64,000 bases of DNA, from assembly GCA_024281055.1 (NCBI GenBank), contig JAMXLF010000070.1, positions 56,997 through 120,996 on the forward strand. Direction: 5' to 3'. The translations under genes and the position numbers were made by a program. The notes beneath the pieces are model-generated. The model was not told the DNA's origin, searched no databases, and saw only the letters and a list, made by a program, of their open reading frames with translations. Below are positions 36,104-43,945 of the stretch, one piece after another. The stretch comes from Geobacteraceae bacterium. GTDB lineage: Bacteria; Desulfobacterota; Desulfuromonadia; Geobacterales; Geobacteraceae. The first letter of the stretch is position 1; each line of letters opens with the position of its first letter.

Positions 36104-36982
36104 TCACGGTTTCTCGCAGCCAAGCCGTTCCCTCAGGTACTTCTCGAAGACGCCGTTGAATTCTTCCCGCTTCAGGGCCAGGTCCACCGTGGCCTTCAGG
36201 AAGCCGAGCTTGTCGCCGCAGTCGTGGCGGACCCCTTCAAAAACGCAGCCGTAGATCGCCTCTTCCCGCGCCAGTTTCCGCAGGGCATCGGTAAGCTGGA
36301 CCTCCCCCCCCTTGCCGGGCTCCAGTTTCTCGAGGATCGGAAAGATATCGGGGGAGAGGACGTAGCGCCCGATGATGGCCAGGTCCGAAGGAGCCTCTTC
36401 CCGTTTCGGCTTTTCCACCAGGTCGGCCACTTCGTAATAATTGTCGCTGATATGGTTCGCCCTGACGCACCCGTAGGACGAGATGTTTTCCAGCGGCACC
36501 CGCTCCAGGGCGAGCACGGTTCCGCGGTATTTGCGGTACATGTCCAGGAGCTGGGCAAGGCACGGTCTTTGCGCGTCGATGATGTCGTCACCGAGGAGGA
36601 CCGCGAAGGGCTCGTTGCCGATAAAGTCCCGGGCGCAGAGGATGGCGTGGCCGAGCCCCAGGGCCTGTTTCTGGCGGACGTAGAAGATGTCGACCATCTC
36701 GGCGATCTCTCGTACCTGGGAGCGTTCGGCATCTTTCCCCTTCTCGTAGAGGAGGGCTTCCAGCTCGAAGTTGATGTCGAAGTGGTCCTCGATGGCCCGC
36801 TTACCTCGGCCGGTGACGAAGAGTATCTGCTCGATCCCTGCGGCCACCGCCTCTTCCACCACGTACTGGACGAGCGGCTTGTCGATGAGGGGGAGCATCT
36901 CCTTGGGCGAGGCCTTGGTAGCCGGAAGGAACCGCGTGCCGAGGCCGGCCACGGGAAACACCGCCTTTTTTATCTGCATCAT
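36104..36982 (-). CDS. galU: UTP-glucose-1-phosphate uridylyltransferase
   Basis: 292 residues. The nucleotidyltransferase signature AVFPVAGLGTRFLPATKASPKEMLP is followed by LGLGHAILCARDFIG, VLLGDDII, LVEKPKREEAPSD, GKGGEVQLTDAL and GVRHDCGDKLGFLKA. It makes UDP-glucose, feeding the surface-polysaccharide genes at the left of the window. AAGGAGGT precedes tandem ATG codons at 36982/36979, and the first overlaps the metF stop as ATGA. Coupling of galU to folate genes is unusual. Confidence 0.96.
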   Translation of the reverse strand: MMQIKKAVFPVAGLGTRFLPATKASPKEMLPLIDKPLVQYVVEEAVAAGIEQILFVTGRGKRAIEDHFDINFELEALLYEKGKDAERSQVREIAEMVDIFYVRQKQALGLGHAILCARDFIGNEPFAVLLGDDIIDAQRPCLAQLLDMYRKYRGTVLALERVPLENISSYGCVRANHISDNYYEVADLVEKPKREEAPSDLAIIGRYVLSPDIFPILEKLEPGKGGEVQLTDALRKLAREEAIYGCVFEGVRHDCGDKLGFLKATVDLALKREEFNGVFEKYLRERLGCEKP

Positions 36983-37848
36983 CGTACCTCCTTGATAATC
37001 TCGGGAATCAAATCTTCTCTGCCCATGGCCATGATGTGGACGCCGTCGCAGAAGGGGCGGGCGTCGGCAATGATCCTGCGGGCCATCTCCACCCCCTGTG
37101 CCGCCGGGTTGGCGGCACCGTCCAGTTCCGCCACCAGGTGGGCCGGCACCTTGAGGCCGGGGATGTTGGCCGTGACGTAGCGGGCCATCCCGGCGGATTT
37201 GAGGAGCAGGATGCCGGCAATCACCTTCATCCCCAAGGGGCGTACTGCGGCGCTGAACATGGCCAGCCGTTGCGGGTCGAAGACCGCCTGGGTCTGGAGG
37301 AAACGGGCGCCTGCCGCGCACTTCTTTTCAAGCTTGAGCAGGGAGAGCTCGAACGGTTCGGCGTCGGGGGCTGCTGCGGCCCCCGGGTAAAAGGCGGGAG
37401 CACCGTGGAGGGCGCTGCCGGCCAGATCCTTCCCTGCGTTCAAAACGGCGATGGTCCGGAGAAGCTGGACCGAATCGAGGTCGAAAACCGGCTTGGCGTC
37501 CCGGTGGTCGCCGAACGAGATATGGTCGCCGGTGAGGGCGAGAACGTTATGAACCCCCAGCGCGGCGGCCCCCAACAGCTCGCTCTGGAGGGCCAAGCGG
37601 TTGCGGTCGCGGCAGGTGAGTTGCAGGATCGGCTCGATCCCTTCCCGGACCAAGAGCGCGGCTGCGGCCAGGGGGGATATCCGCATGTTGGCCCCCTGGT
37701 TGTCGGTGACGTTGACGGCGTCGACCATCTCCCGGAGAGCGGCAGCCCGGGCGATGAAGTCGTTGCAGTCGCACCCCTTGGGGGGGCAGACTTCGGCCGT
37801 GATGACGAACGTGCCGGTATCGAGTTTGTTCTGGAGGCCGGAGATCAT
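36979..37848 (-). CDS. metF: Methylenetetrahydrofolate reductase, MetF type
   Basis: 289 residues. MTHFR barrel features include the acidic start VITAEVCPPKGCD, VTDNQGANMRISPLAAAALL, EPILQLTCRDRNRLALQSELLGAAALG, NVLALTGDHISFGDH and FLQTQAVFDPQ. It lacks the long regulatory domain of eukaryotic enzymes. ATG 37848 overlaps the upstream metV stop. Together with MetV it should interconvert methylene- and methyl-tetrahydrofolate for methionine synthesis or C1 metabolism. Confidence 0.92.
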   Translation of the reverse strand: MISGLQNKLDTGTFVITAEVCPPKGCDCNDFIARAAALREMVDAVNVTDNQGANMRISPLAAAALLVREGIEPILQLTCRDRNRLALQSELLGAAALGVHNVLALTGDHISFGDHRDAKPVFDLDSVQLLRTIAVLNAGKDLAGSALHGAPAFYPGAAAAPDAEPFELSLLKLEKKCAAGARFLQTQAVFDPQRLAMFSAAVRPLGMKVIAGILLLKSAGMARYVTANIPGLKVPAHLVAELDGAANPAAQGVEMARRIIADARPFCDGVHIMAMGREDLIPEIIKEVR

Positions 37849-38492
37849 TTTTCCAGTTTCAGCTTTCCCGGCTTGAGCATCCGGGAGAAGTCCTTGGGGG
37901 GGATGATGACGGCGAGGCGCTCCGCTTTCCCCTGTGCCACGAGCCGTTCGTGAATCTGTACCCAGACGCACTCGGCGTCCGGGTCGGTTTCGCAGCGCCC
38001 TTCATCCATGCCGCCGCAGGGGCCGTTCAGCAACCCCTTGGGGCAGACGGTCACCGGGCAGATGCCGGCGGTTTCCGTGAGGAGGCAGTCGCCGCAGAGG
38101 GAGCACTTCTGTTCGAACTGTCCGAAACGCCGGATATTGCCGAGGAACAGGGTGTCGAGCCCGGCGACGGTCCTGGTGCCGGATGCTGTCGAGATCGACT
38201 GGACCCCTGCCCCGCAGGCGAGCACCAGGAACGCGTCCGCCTCCTCCACCATCTCCCGCTTGGCGCGCAGGTCGCGGCCCGCCCGAAGCATATGGCACGC
38301 CTCGTCGATCACCACCGAGCCGGTTATTACTTTCCCCGCACCGGTCAAGGCCTCCTGCATCTGCCAGACCTCTTCCTCTCCGCCTGCCTTGCAGACCGTG
38401 GCGCACTTTGCACAGCCGACGAGAAAGACCCTGTTAACCTCTTCGAGGGCGGCGAGGATGTCGGAAAATGGTTTTTGTCTGCTGATGATCAT
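37845..38492 (-). CDS. metV: MetV-like zinc/iron-sulfur partner of MetF (MTHFR C-terminal family)
   Basis: 215 residues, cysteine-rich: VGCAKCATVCKAGG near the N-terminus, then CSLCGDCLLTETAGICPVTVCPKG, LLNGPCGGMDEGRC and DAECVW. This is the MTHFR_C family pattern of the MetV subunit that forms a complex with MetF in acetogens and related bacteria. The gene overlaps metF by four bases and follows folD, consistent with a folate C1 operon. Electron donor and exact cofactors are not predictable. Confidence 0.85.
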   Translation of the reverse strand: MIISRQKPFSDILAALEEVNRVFLVGCAKCATVCKAGGEEEVWQMQEALTGAGKVITGSVVIDEACHMLRAGRDLRAKREMVEEADAFLVLACGAGVQSISTASGTRTVAGLDTLFLGNIRRFGQFEQKCSLCGDCLLTETAGICPVTVCPKGLLNGPCGGMDEGRCETDPDAECVWVQIHERLVAQGKAERLAVIIPPKDFSRMLKPGKLKLEK

Positions 38493-38522
38493 GATGAAGG
38501 CCGTTCTACGTTCAAGGTTCGA

Positions 38523-38568
38523 CGTTCAATGTTCAAAGTCGAAAACCTTGAACGTTGAACATTGAACG
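38523..38568. repeat. Inverted repeat between folD and metV
   Basis: CGTTCAATGTTCAA (38523-38536) is perfectly complementary to TTGAACATTGAACG (38555-38568), with an 18-base centre. It is built from GTTCAA words, looks like a dispersed palindromic repeat, and could act as a weak terminator or RNA-processing site within the operon. Confidence 0.8.
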
Positions 38569-38570
38569 GT

Positions 38571-39416
38571 TTAGATGCTTCTTTTCGCCGATTCCATGGT
38601 GTTGTGGAGGAGCATGGTGATGGTCATGGGCCCCACTCCGCCGGGGACCGGAGTGATGGCGGCGGCGCGTTCGGCGGCGGCGCCGAACTCCACATCCCCC
38701 ACCAGTTTTTTCTCGCCGACCCGGTTCACTCCCACGTCGATGACGACGGCCCCTTCCTTGACCCACTCTCCCTTGATCATCTCCGGCTTGCCGACGGCGG
38801 CGATGAGGACGTCGGCGGACCGCACCTTTTCGGCCAGGTCCCGCGTCCGCGAGTGGCAGAGGGTGACCGTGGCGTTCTGCTGGAGACACATGAAGGCCAC
38901 CGGCTTGCCGACGATGTTCGATCGGCCGACCACAACCACCTCCTTGCCGGCAAGCTCGACTCCCGCTTCCCGGAGCATCACCATCACGCCGTACGGGGTG
39001 CAGGGCTGGAAGAGGGGTTTCCCCACCACGAGGCGCCCCACGTTGTAGGGATGGAAGCCGTCCACGTCCTTGGCGGGGGAGATGGCCTCCAGCACCTTTT
39101 CCGTGTTGATGTGGCCGGGGAGGGGGAGCTGGACGAGAATGCCGTGGATGCGCGGGTCGTTGTTGAGCCGGTCAACCAGGGCGAGGAGGTCCGCTTCGCT
39201 GGTTTCCGTGTGGAGCTTGTACTCGTCGGAGAACATCCCCGCCTCCTGGCAAGCCTTCTCCTTCATGCTGACGTAAACCTTGCTCGCCGGGTCCTCACCG
39301 ACGAGAACCACCGCGAGCCCCGGGGTCACCCCCTGCGCTTTCAGCCTTGTCACCTCTTCCGTTATTTCGCTGCGGATCTTGGCCGCGATGGCCTTGCCGT
39401 CGATGATCGTCGCCAT
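38571..39416 (-). CDS. folD: Bifunctional methylenetetrahydrofolate dehydrogenase/cyclohydrolase
   Basis: 281 residues. Signature segments are [14 protein letters not shown] with the catalytic Lys, [47 protein letters not shown] and [15 protein letters not shown]. It oxidises methylene-THF to methenyl-THF with NADP and hydrolyses it to formyl-THF. AAGGAG lies seven bases before ATG 39416. The gene heads the folD-metV-metF-galU series. Confidence 0.97.
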   Translation of the reverse strand: MATIIDGKAIAAKIRSEITEEVTRLKAQGVTPGLAVVLVGEDPASKVYVSMKEKACQEAGMFSDEYKLHTETSEADLLALVDRLNNDPRIHGILVQLPLPGHINTEKVLEAISPAKDVDGFHPYNVGRLVVGKPLFQPCTPYGVMVMLREAGVELAGKEVVVVGRSNIVGKPVAFMCLQQNATVTLCHSRTRDLAEKVRSADVLIAAVGKPEMIKGEWVKEGAVVIDVGVNRVGEKKLVGDVEFGAAAERAAAITPVPGGVGPMTITMLLHNTMESAKRSI

Positions 39417-39605
39417 GGTTTGCTCCTTTGTCGCGTGGTGTGACTAATCATAATAAAGGAACGCGCTTCCCTTTGTAAATAGTTTCTGTCCGGTGCATAA
39501 AAAACTTTAACGCAAAGGTGCCAAGACGCAAAAAGGAAAAACACGAAAAGGCCATCGAGAAAGGGTTGGTGATGTCGGGTACTGCCGGGTGGGTTCGGTA
39601 GTCCG

Positions 39606-40373
39606 CTACAGGGTGCTGACCGCATCCCTGACTGCCAGAGCCAGGTTCTGTCCTGCCAGCCGGGCATTTCTGGCGAGACGGACGAGTTGCGGGATGATCC
39701 ATGGTTTTTTCGCCATGGTGAGGAGCACCTTCCAGGCGCGGATGCGCATCTCCCGGTCGGTGAACTCGTCGATGGAGAACCCCAGCTCTTCCTCCGCTCC
39801 GTCGCTGATTGCCCGGAGGGCAACGAGCGGCACACCTTCCCGCGCCGCGATACGCGCCACGGCGGCACTCTCCATCTCCACGACGGGGTGCGAGGTGCCG
39901 GCAGGCAAAAGGTCTGCCAGGACCCGTTTCTGCAAAATTTCGGCCGCCGTGATGAACGTCCCTCGGAGGGTACGACAGCCCCGTTCCCGGTCGCCGTTTC
40001 CGACCGCTTCGGCCACCCTTTCCGCAAGCTCCCGGGCGAGGCCCGGCTGCTCGGAAAAGAGCCTTCCCCGGTGGAGGAGGATGCGCTCTGCCACCACGAG
40101 ATCGCCCACCCGTAGGCCCGCCGTCACCGCGCCGGCGAAGCCGAAGTTCACCAGGACGGCGGGGGTGGCCTCGTCGATGAGGAGAGCGGCTGCCGTTGCC
40201 GCCCGCTCCGGGCCCATCCCCGATTCGATCAGGATGACCTTGCGGTTGCCGAGGGCGAAGCGGTAGAGGGTAAACCCCGCCGTTCGCTCCTTCGCGAACG
40301 AGCCGGCCAGCCTGAGGAGCGGGCGGATCTCATCGGGCATGGCGGCAATGAGGCCGATAACTGTTTCATCCAT
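39606..40373 (-). CDS. Purine nucleosidase/phosphorylase-family protein; possible adenosylhopane nucleosidase
   Basis: 255 residues from ATG 40373 with AGG upstream. The MTA/SAH nucleosidase fold is shown by IGLIAAMPDEIRPLL, ILIESGMGPERAATAAALLI, VNFGFAGAV and the active-site region VVEMESAAVARIAAREGVPLVALRAISDGAEEE. The C-terminal ~50 residues (MAKKPWIIPQLVRLARNARLAG) extend beyond typical MtnN. It is divergent from hpnJ-hpnK, so a HpnG-like role removing adenine from adenosylhopane is attractive, but MTA/SAH or futalosine hydrolysis cannot be excluded. Confidence 0.8.
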   Translation of the reverse strand: MDETVIGLIAAMPDEIRPLLRLAGSFAKERTAGFTLYRFALGNRKVILIESGMGPERAATAAALLIDEATPAVLVNFGFAGAVTAGLRVGDLVVAERILLHRGRLFSEQPGLARELAERVAEAVGNGDRERGCRTLRGTFITAAEILQKRVLADLLPAGTSHPVVEMESAAVARIAAREGVPLVALRAISDGAEEELGFSIDEFTDREMRIRAWKVLLTMAKKPWIIPQLVRLARNARLAGQNLALAVRDAVSTL

Positions 40374-40571
40374 GGCGTACCTGCAGGGTGCGTGTGATCC
40401 CTGCACTCTACCAGAGCCCGGAGCGCGCGGCAACCGGAAAAGAGGGGCGATGACGAGATGCCCTCCATGCCCCGGCCGGGGCTTTAACCTTGACAAAAGG
40501 GGGCCATCTCATTATCCTACCAGTTTGTTTTTGCCGAGGAATGAACGAAGAATCGACAGGAGTGCGTATCA

Positions 40572-41996
40572 ATGAAACCCTTGTTCTTGAATCCTCCCAC
40601 CTTCGAGGATTTCGACGGCGGCGCCGGGGCCCGTTACCAGGCATCCCGGGAAGTCACCTCCTTCTGGTATCCGACCTGGCTCTGCTTCCCGGCCGGAATG
40701 ATCGAGGGGAGCCGGGTGGTGGATGCCCCGGTCCAGCGCCTCGACCTGGACGCCTGCCTGAGGATCGCCCGTGACTACGACATGGTGGTCATGTATACAT
40801 CCACGCCGACCCTGGCCATCGACGTTGAGACCGCCCGCCGGATCAAGGAGCAGAAGCCGGCGACCGTTACCGTTCTCACCGGCCCCCACGTAACGGTGCT
40901 CCCCGAGGAATCCCTCAGGTTTGCCGCCGGGGCGGTGGACATCGTCTGCCGCGGCGAGTTCGATTATTCCACCAAAGAGCTCTGCGAGGGACGGGAGTGG
41001 GACAGGGTGGACGGGATCAGCTTCCTGAAAGACGGCAAGGTGATCCATACCCCGGATCGTTCCCCCATCGAGGACCTGGACGCGCTTCCGTTCGTGGCGC
41101 CCATCTACAAGCGCGACCTCCCCGTCAACGAGTACATCATCCCCCACTTCCTCCACCCCTACGTCTCCATCTATTCCAGCCGTGGCTGCCCTTCCCGGTG
41201 CATCTACTGCCTCTGGCCCCAGACCTTCTCCGGCCGGACCATGCGCACGCGGAGCCCGCAGAACGTCTACGAGGAGGTGAAGTGGATCGTCGACAACATC
41301 GACGGGGTGCGGGAGATATCCTTCGACGATGACACCTTCACCGCCGACCGCCGCCACGCCCGGGAGGTGGCCGCGAAGCTGAAGCCCCTCGGCATCTCCT
41401 GGACCATCAATGCCCGGGCCAACTGCGACTACGAGACGTTGCAGGTGATGCGGGAGGCGGGTCTGCGGCACGTGGTGGTCGGCTTCGAGAGCGGCAACGA
41501 GGATATCCTGAAGAACATCAAGAAGGGGGTCACCAAGGCCCAGGCCGTCGAGTTCACGAAGAACTGCAAGAAGCTCGGCCTCTCCGTCCACGGCGCCTTC
41601 ATCATGGGGCTTCCGGGGGAAACCCGGCAAACCATCCGCGAGACCATCGAATTCGCCAAGTGCCTCGACCTCAACTCCATCCAGGCGTCCCTCGCTTCCC
41701 CCTACCCGGGGACCGAGTTCTACGAGCTCTGCAAGAAGGAGGGGTGGATCGCCTCGGACACCTTTCTCGACGATACCGGCCACCAGACCTGCGTCATCGG
41801 CTACCCGCACCTCTCCAACAAAGAGATCTTCGATGCGGTGGAGCTCTTCTACGACAAGTTCTACTTCCGCCCCAAGTACATCATGCGGAGCATCGGCAAG
41901 ATGATCGTCAATGGCGAGGATCGGAAGAAGCTCCTCAAGGAAGGGCGGCAGTATCTGGAGTACATGAGGAAACGGAAGCAGGCTGGAGCGCGCTGA
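40572..41996 (+). CDS. hpnJ: B12-binding radical SAM protein of hopanoid side-chain biosynthesis
   Basis: 474 residues. The start KPLFLNPPTFEDFDGGAGARYQASREV is characteristic of HpnJ, followed by a cobalamin-binding-like domain (MYTSTPTLAIDVETA, VLTGPHVTVLPEE). The radical SAM core has YSSRGCPSRCIYCLWPQTF (C-x3-C-x2-C) and FDDDTFTADRRHA. HpnJ is reported to act in forming the cyclitol ether head of bacteriohopanetetrol. AGGAG precedes the ATG. It is followed by hpnK; other hopanoid genes are not in the window. Confidence 0.9.
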   Translation: MKPLFLNPPTFEDFDGGAGARYQASREVTSFWYPTWLCFPAGMIEGSRVVDAPVQRLDLDACLRIARDYDMVVMYTSTPTLAIDVETARRIKEQKPATVTVLTGPHVTVLPEESLRFAAGAVDIVCRGEFDYSTKELCEGREWDRVDGISFLKDGKVIHTPDRSPIEDLDALPFVAPIYKRDLPVNEYIIPHFLHPYVSIYSSRGCPSRCIYCLWPQTFSGRTMRTRSPQNVYEEVKWIVDNIDGVREISFDDDTFTADRRHAREVAAKLKPLGISWTINARANCDYETLQVMREAGLRHVVVGFESGNEDILKNIKKGVTKAQAVEFTKNCKKLGLSVHGAFIMGLPGETRQTIRETIEFAKCLDLNSIQASLASPYPGTEFYELCKKEGWIASDTFLDDTGHQTCVIGYPHLSNKEIFDAVELFYDKFYFRPKYIMRSIGKMIVNGEDRKKLLKEGRQYLEYMRKRKQAGAR

Positions 41997-42035
41997 AAAA
42001 CGCCCGTCCCTCCTGATAGGTGCATGTGCGATTTC

Positions 42036-42099
42036 GTAGGGACGGCCCCCTGGGCGCCCTGATTATCTGAAGGGGGCGGCCACAGGAGGCCGCCCCTAC
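42036..42099. repeat. Palindromic GC-rich repeat element between hpnJ and hpnK
   Basis: The element begins GTAGGGACGGCC and ends GGCCGCCCCTAC; an inner hairpin pairs GGGGCGGCC (42073-42081) with GGCCGCCCC (42088-42096) around ACAGGA. It resembles mobile non-coding palindromic units dispersed in bacterial genomes and lies within a probable operon, 13 bases before the hpnK ATG. Confidence 0.75.
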
Positions 42100-42111
42100 A
42101 TTCCTGGTGCG

Positions 42112-42975
42112 ATGAAAGAGCTGATCATCAATGCCGACGACTTCGGCCTCTCCCCCGGTGCCAACCGGGCGATCATCCGTGCCTGGCGGGAAGGGGTCCT
42201 GACGAGTGCCTCGCTCATGGTGGGGGGAAGCGCCTTTGCCGAGGCGGTTGCCCTTGCACGGGAAAACCCTGGCCTCCAGGTGGGGCTCCATCTTACCCTC
42301 GTGCAGGGGCGGGCGGTGCTCCCCTATGGAAAATTTCCCTCAATCGTAGACGGCGCCGGCAACTTCACCGACGACCCGGTCCATGCGGGGATGCGCTATT
42401 TTTTCGTGAAGGCGCTGCGGGGCCAGCTGCACCGGGAGATCGAGGCGCAGATCGTCAAATTCCTGGAGACCGGCCTTCCCCTCTCCCATCTGGACGGCCA
42501 TCTCAACATCCACATGCACCCGGTGGTCTTCGACATCCTCTGCGGGCTGATGCCGAAGCACGGCATCACGAGCTTTCGCCTCAGCCGGGAGCGGCTCCGG
42601 GTTGACCTCTCCCTGGCCCCCCGCCGCTTTGTGGGAAAGGCGGCCGATGCGTTCATCTTCTCCCGGCTGGCGGCCCGCTGCCGGCCCCAGCTCGACCGGC
42701 GGGGAATCGGCTACACCACCGAGGTGAAGGGGCTCCTGAATTCCGGGCAGATGACCGAGGAGTACCTGCTCAAGGCGCTGGACATCATCCAGGACGGGGT
42801 GACGGAGATCTACTTCCATCCCGGCTGTCACCCCGATGACGAGCTGCGGCGCCGGATGCCGGACTATCGCCACGAGGAAGAGCTGGCGGCCCTTACCAGT
42901 CCCCGGGTGCGGGAAAAGGTCCGCTCCCTGGGCATTACCCTGCGCAATTACCGCGGAGAGCACAAAGATGCTTAA
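42112..42975 (+). CDS. hpnK: YdjC/ChbG-family deacetylase HpnK
   Basis: 287 residues. YdjC/ChbG metal-site motifs are LIINADDFGLSPGANRAI, GLHLTLVQGRAVLP, LSHLDGHLNIHMHPVVFDIL and IYFHPGCHPDDELR. HpnK is reported to deacetylate the N-acetylglucosamine-type head group added to bacteriohopanetetrol before HpnJ acts. A palindromic repeat sits where its ribosome binding site region should be, and no strong Shine-Dalgarno is visible. Its TAA overlaps the next gene by eight bases. Confidence 0.9.
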   Translation: MKELIINADDFGLSPGANRAIIRAWREGVLTSASLMVGGSAFAEAVALARENPGLQVGLHLTLVQGRAVLPYGKFPSIVDGAGNFTDDPVHAGMRYFFVKALRGQLHREIEAQIVKFLETGLPLSHLDGHLNIHMHPVVFDILCGLMPKHGITSFRLSRERLRVDLSLAPRRFVGKAADAFIFSRLAARCRPQLDRRGIGYTTEVKGLLNSGQMTEEYLLKALDIIQDGVTEIYFHPGCHPDDELRRRMPDYRHEEELAALTSPRVREKVRSLGITLRNYRGEHKDA

Positions 42976-43348
42976 GACATTGATCTGCATGATCCTGGCG
43001 GTGAGCGCCGGCACCATCGGCGACATCCTTCTCGCCAAGGGGATGAAGGAAATGGGGGACATCTCGGCCATGAACCTGCGGGGGATCCTCAACGTCGCTT
43101 TCCAGGCCCTGACCACCCCCAAGCTGATCGTCGGCACCTGCATGCTGGCGGTCTTCTTCTTCCTCTGGCTGGCCGTCCTTTCCTGGGAGGACCTCTCCGT
43201 GGCGCTCCCCATGCAGGCCCTCAACTACGTCCTCGTGGCCTTTCTCTCCCAGTATTTCCTCGGTGAGACGGTGAGCCCCCTGCGCTGGGCCGGCACGATC
43301 CTCGTCTGCCTCGGGGTGATGCTCATCACCAAGAGCGGCGGGGCGTAG
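42968..43348 (+). CDS. Small DMT/EamA-like membrane transporter
   Basis: 126 residues from ATG 42968, with GGAGAG upstream inside hpnK. Four hydrophobic helices are visible, including LICMILAVSAGTIGDILLAKGMKEMG, LAVFFFLWLAVLSWEDLSVALPMQALNYVLVAFLSQYFLGE and WAGTILVCLGVMLITKSG, matching the small EmrE/EamA half-type fold. Co-translation with hpnK suggests a role moving hopanoids or their lipid-linked sugar donor across the membrane. That function is inference. Confidence 0.82.
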   Translation: MLKTLICMILAVSAGTIGDILLAKGMKEMGDISAMNLRGILNVAFQALTTPKLIVGTCMLAVFFFLWLAVLSWEDLSVALPMQALNYVLVAFLSQYFLGETVSPLRWAGTILVCLGVMLITKSGGA

Positions 43349-43430
43349 CATCTGGCCGGCACTCTGCGGAATCTCTGACACCGGGAGCCTTCACCTCATC
43401 ACTGCGTCGCATGAATATGTCCCTGATTGA

Positions 43431-43451
43431 TACCGCCGAGAACCGGCGGTA
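43431..43451. terminator. Hairpin between convergent genes, possible terminator
   Basis: TACCGCCG and CGGCGGTA form a perfect 8-base stem around AGAAC in the 117-base space between the + strand DMT gene and the minus-strand membrane gene. There is no T run, so termination ability is uncertain. Confidence 0.45.
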
Positions 43452-43465
43452 CATCACACACTGCC

Positions 43466-43945
43466 TTATCGTCTCCGAAACGACCACCCCAGCAGCAATC
43501 CCCCCACTATCATAAACACCACGTAATCCACCGGCACGCCGAGGAGCCAGTGCCTGTGCCACGGGATGCTTTGTGGGGTGAATTTCGCCAGGCCAAAGGC
43601 CGGGTTGAGGACGAACCAGAGGAAGTCCTCGGCGATCCAGAAGAGCATGAGGGAGCCGAGACAGCGGGCCTCAAGGCGCCAGGAAACGGTGCCGGTGACG
43701 GCCAGGGGGAGGTGGAAGGCGAGGAACATGAAGGGGAAGACCCAGGCGTGGTAGCCGGTCATGGGGCGTCCGCCCCAGAAGATGTCGAGGAGCCAGTGCT
43801 TTTCGATCCGCCAGGTGGGAAGGGAGGCGGCCCAGCCGTGGGCACCCTCGATCTGGATCTCGGTCATGGCGAAGAAAAGGCCGAGGAGGGCAATCCCGGC
43901 GAGGAGGAACAGAGGGTGCCGGCTATTCGCCCGTGATCTCCTCAT
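43466..43945 (-). CDS. Polytopic membrane protein of unknown function
   Basis: 159 residues from ATG 43945, which overlaps the glycosyltransferase stop as ATGA. Four or five hydrophobic helices: LFLLAGIALLGLFFAM, AWVFPFMFLAFHLPLAVTG, CLGSLMLFWIAEDFLWFVLNP, VDYVVFMIVGGLLLGW. Conserved-looking polar features within the membrane (EDFLW, KFTPQSIPWHRHW, HAWVFP) suggest a functional site rather than a mere anchor. I do not recognise a family. It is the last gene of a five-gene envelope operon. Confidence 0.8.
   Translation of the reverse strand: MRRSRANSRHPLFLLAGIALLGLFFAMTEIQIEGAHGWAASLPTWRIEKHWLLDIFWGGRPMTGYHAWVFPFMFLAFHLPLAVTGTVSWRLEARCLGSLMLFWIAEDFLWFVLNPAFGLAKFTPQSIPWHRHWLLGVPVDYVVFMIVGGLLLGWSFRRR

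Noticed and set aside
40569..41810. Long minus-strand open frame (413 codons) opposite hpnJ
   Set aside because: It is the shadow of a GC-rich gene: low complexity, His/Gly/Asp-rich, no ribosome binding site, while the opposite strand encodes a clear radical SAM protein.
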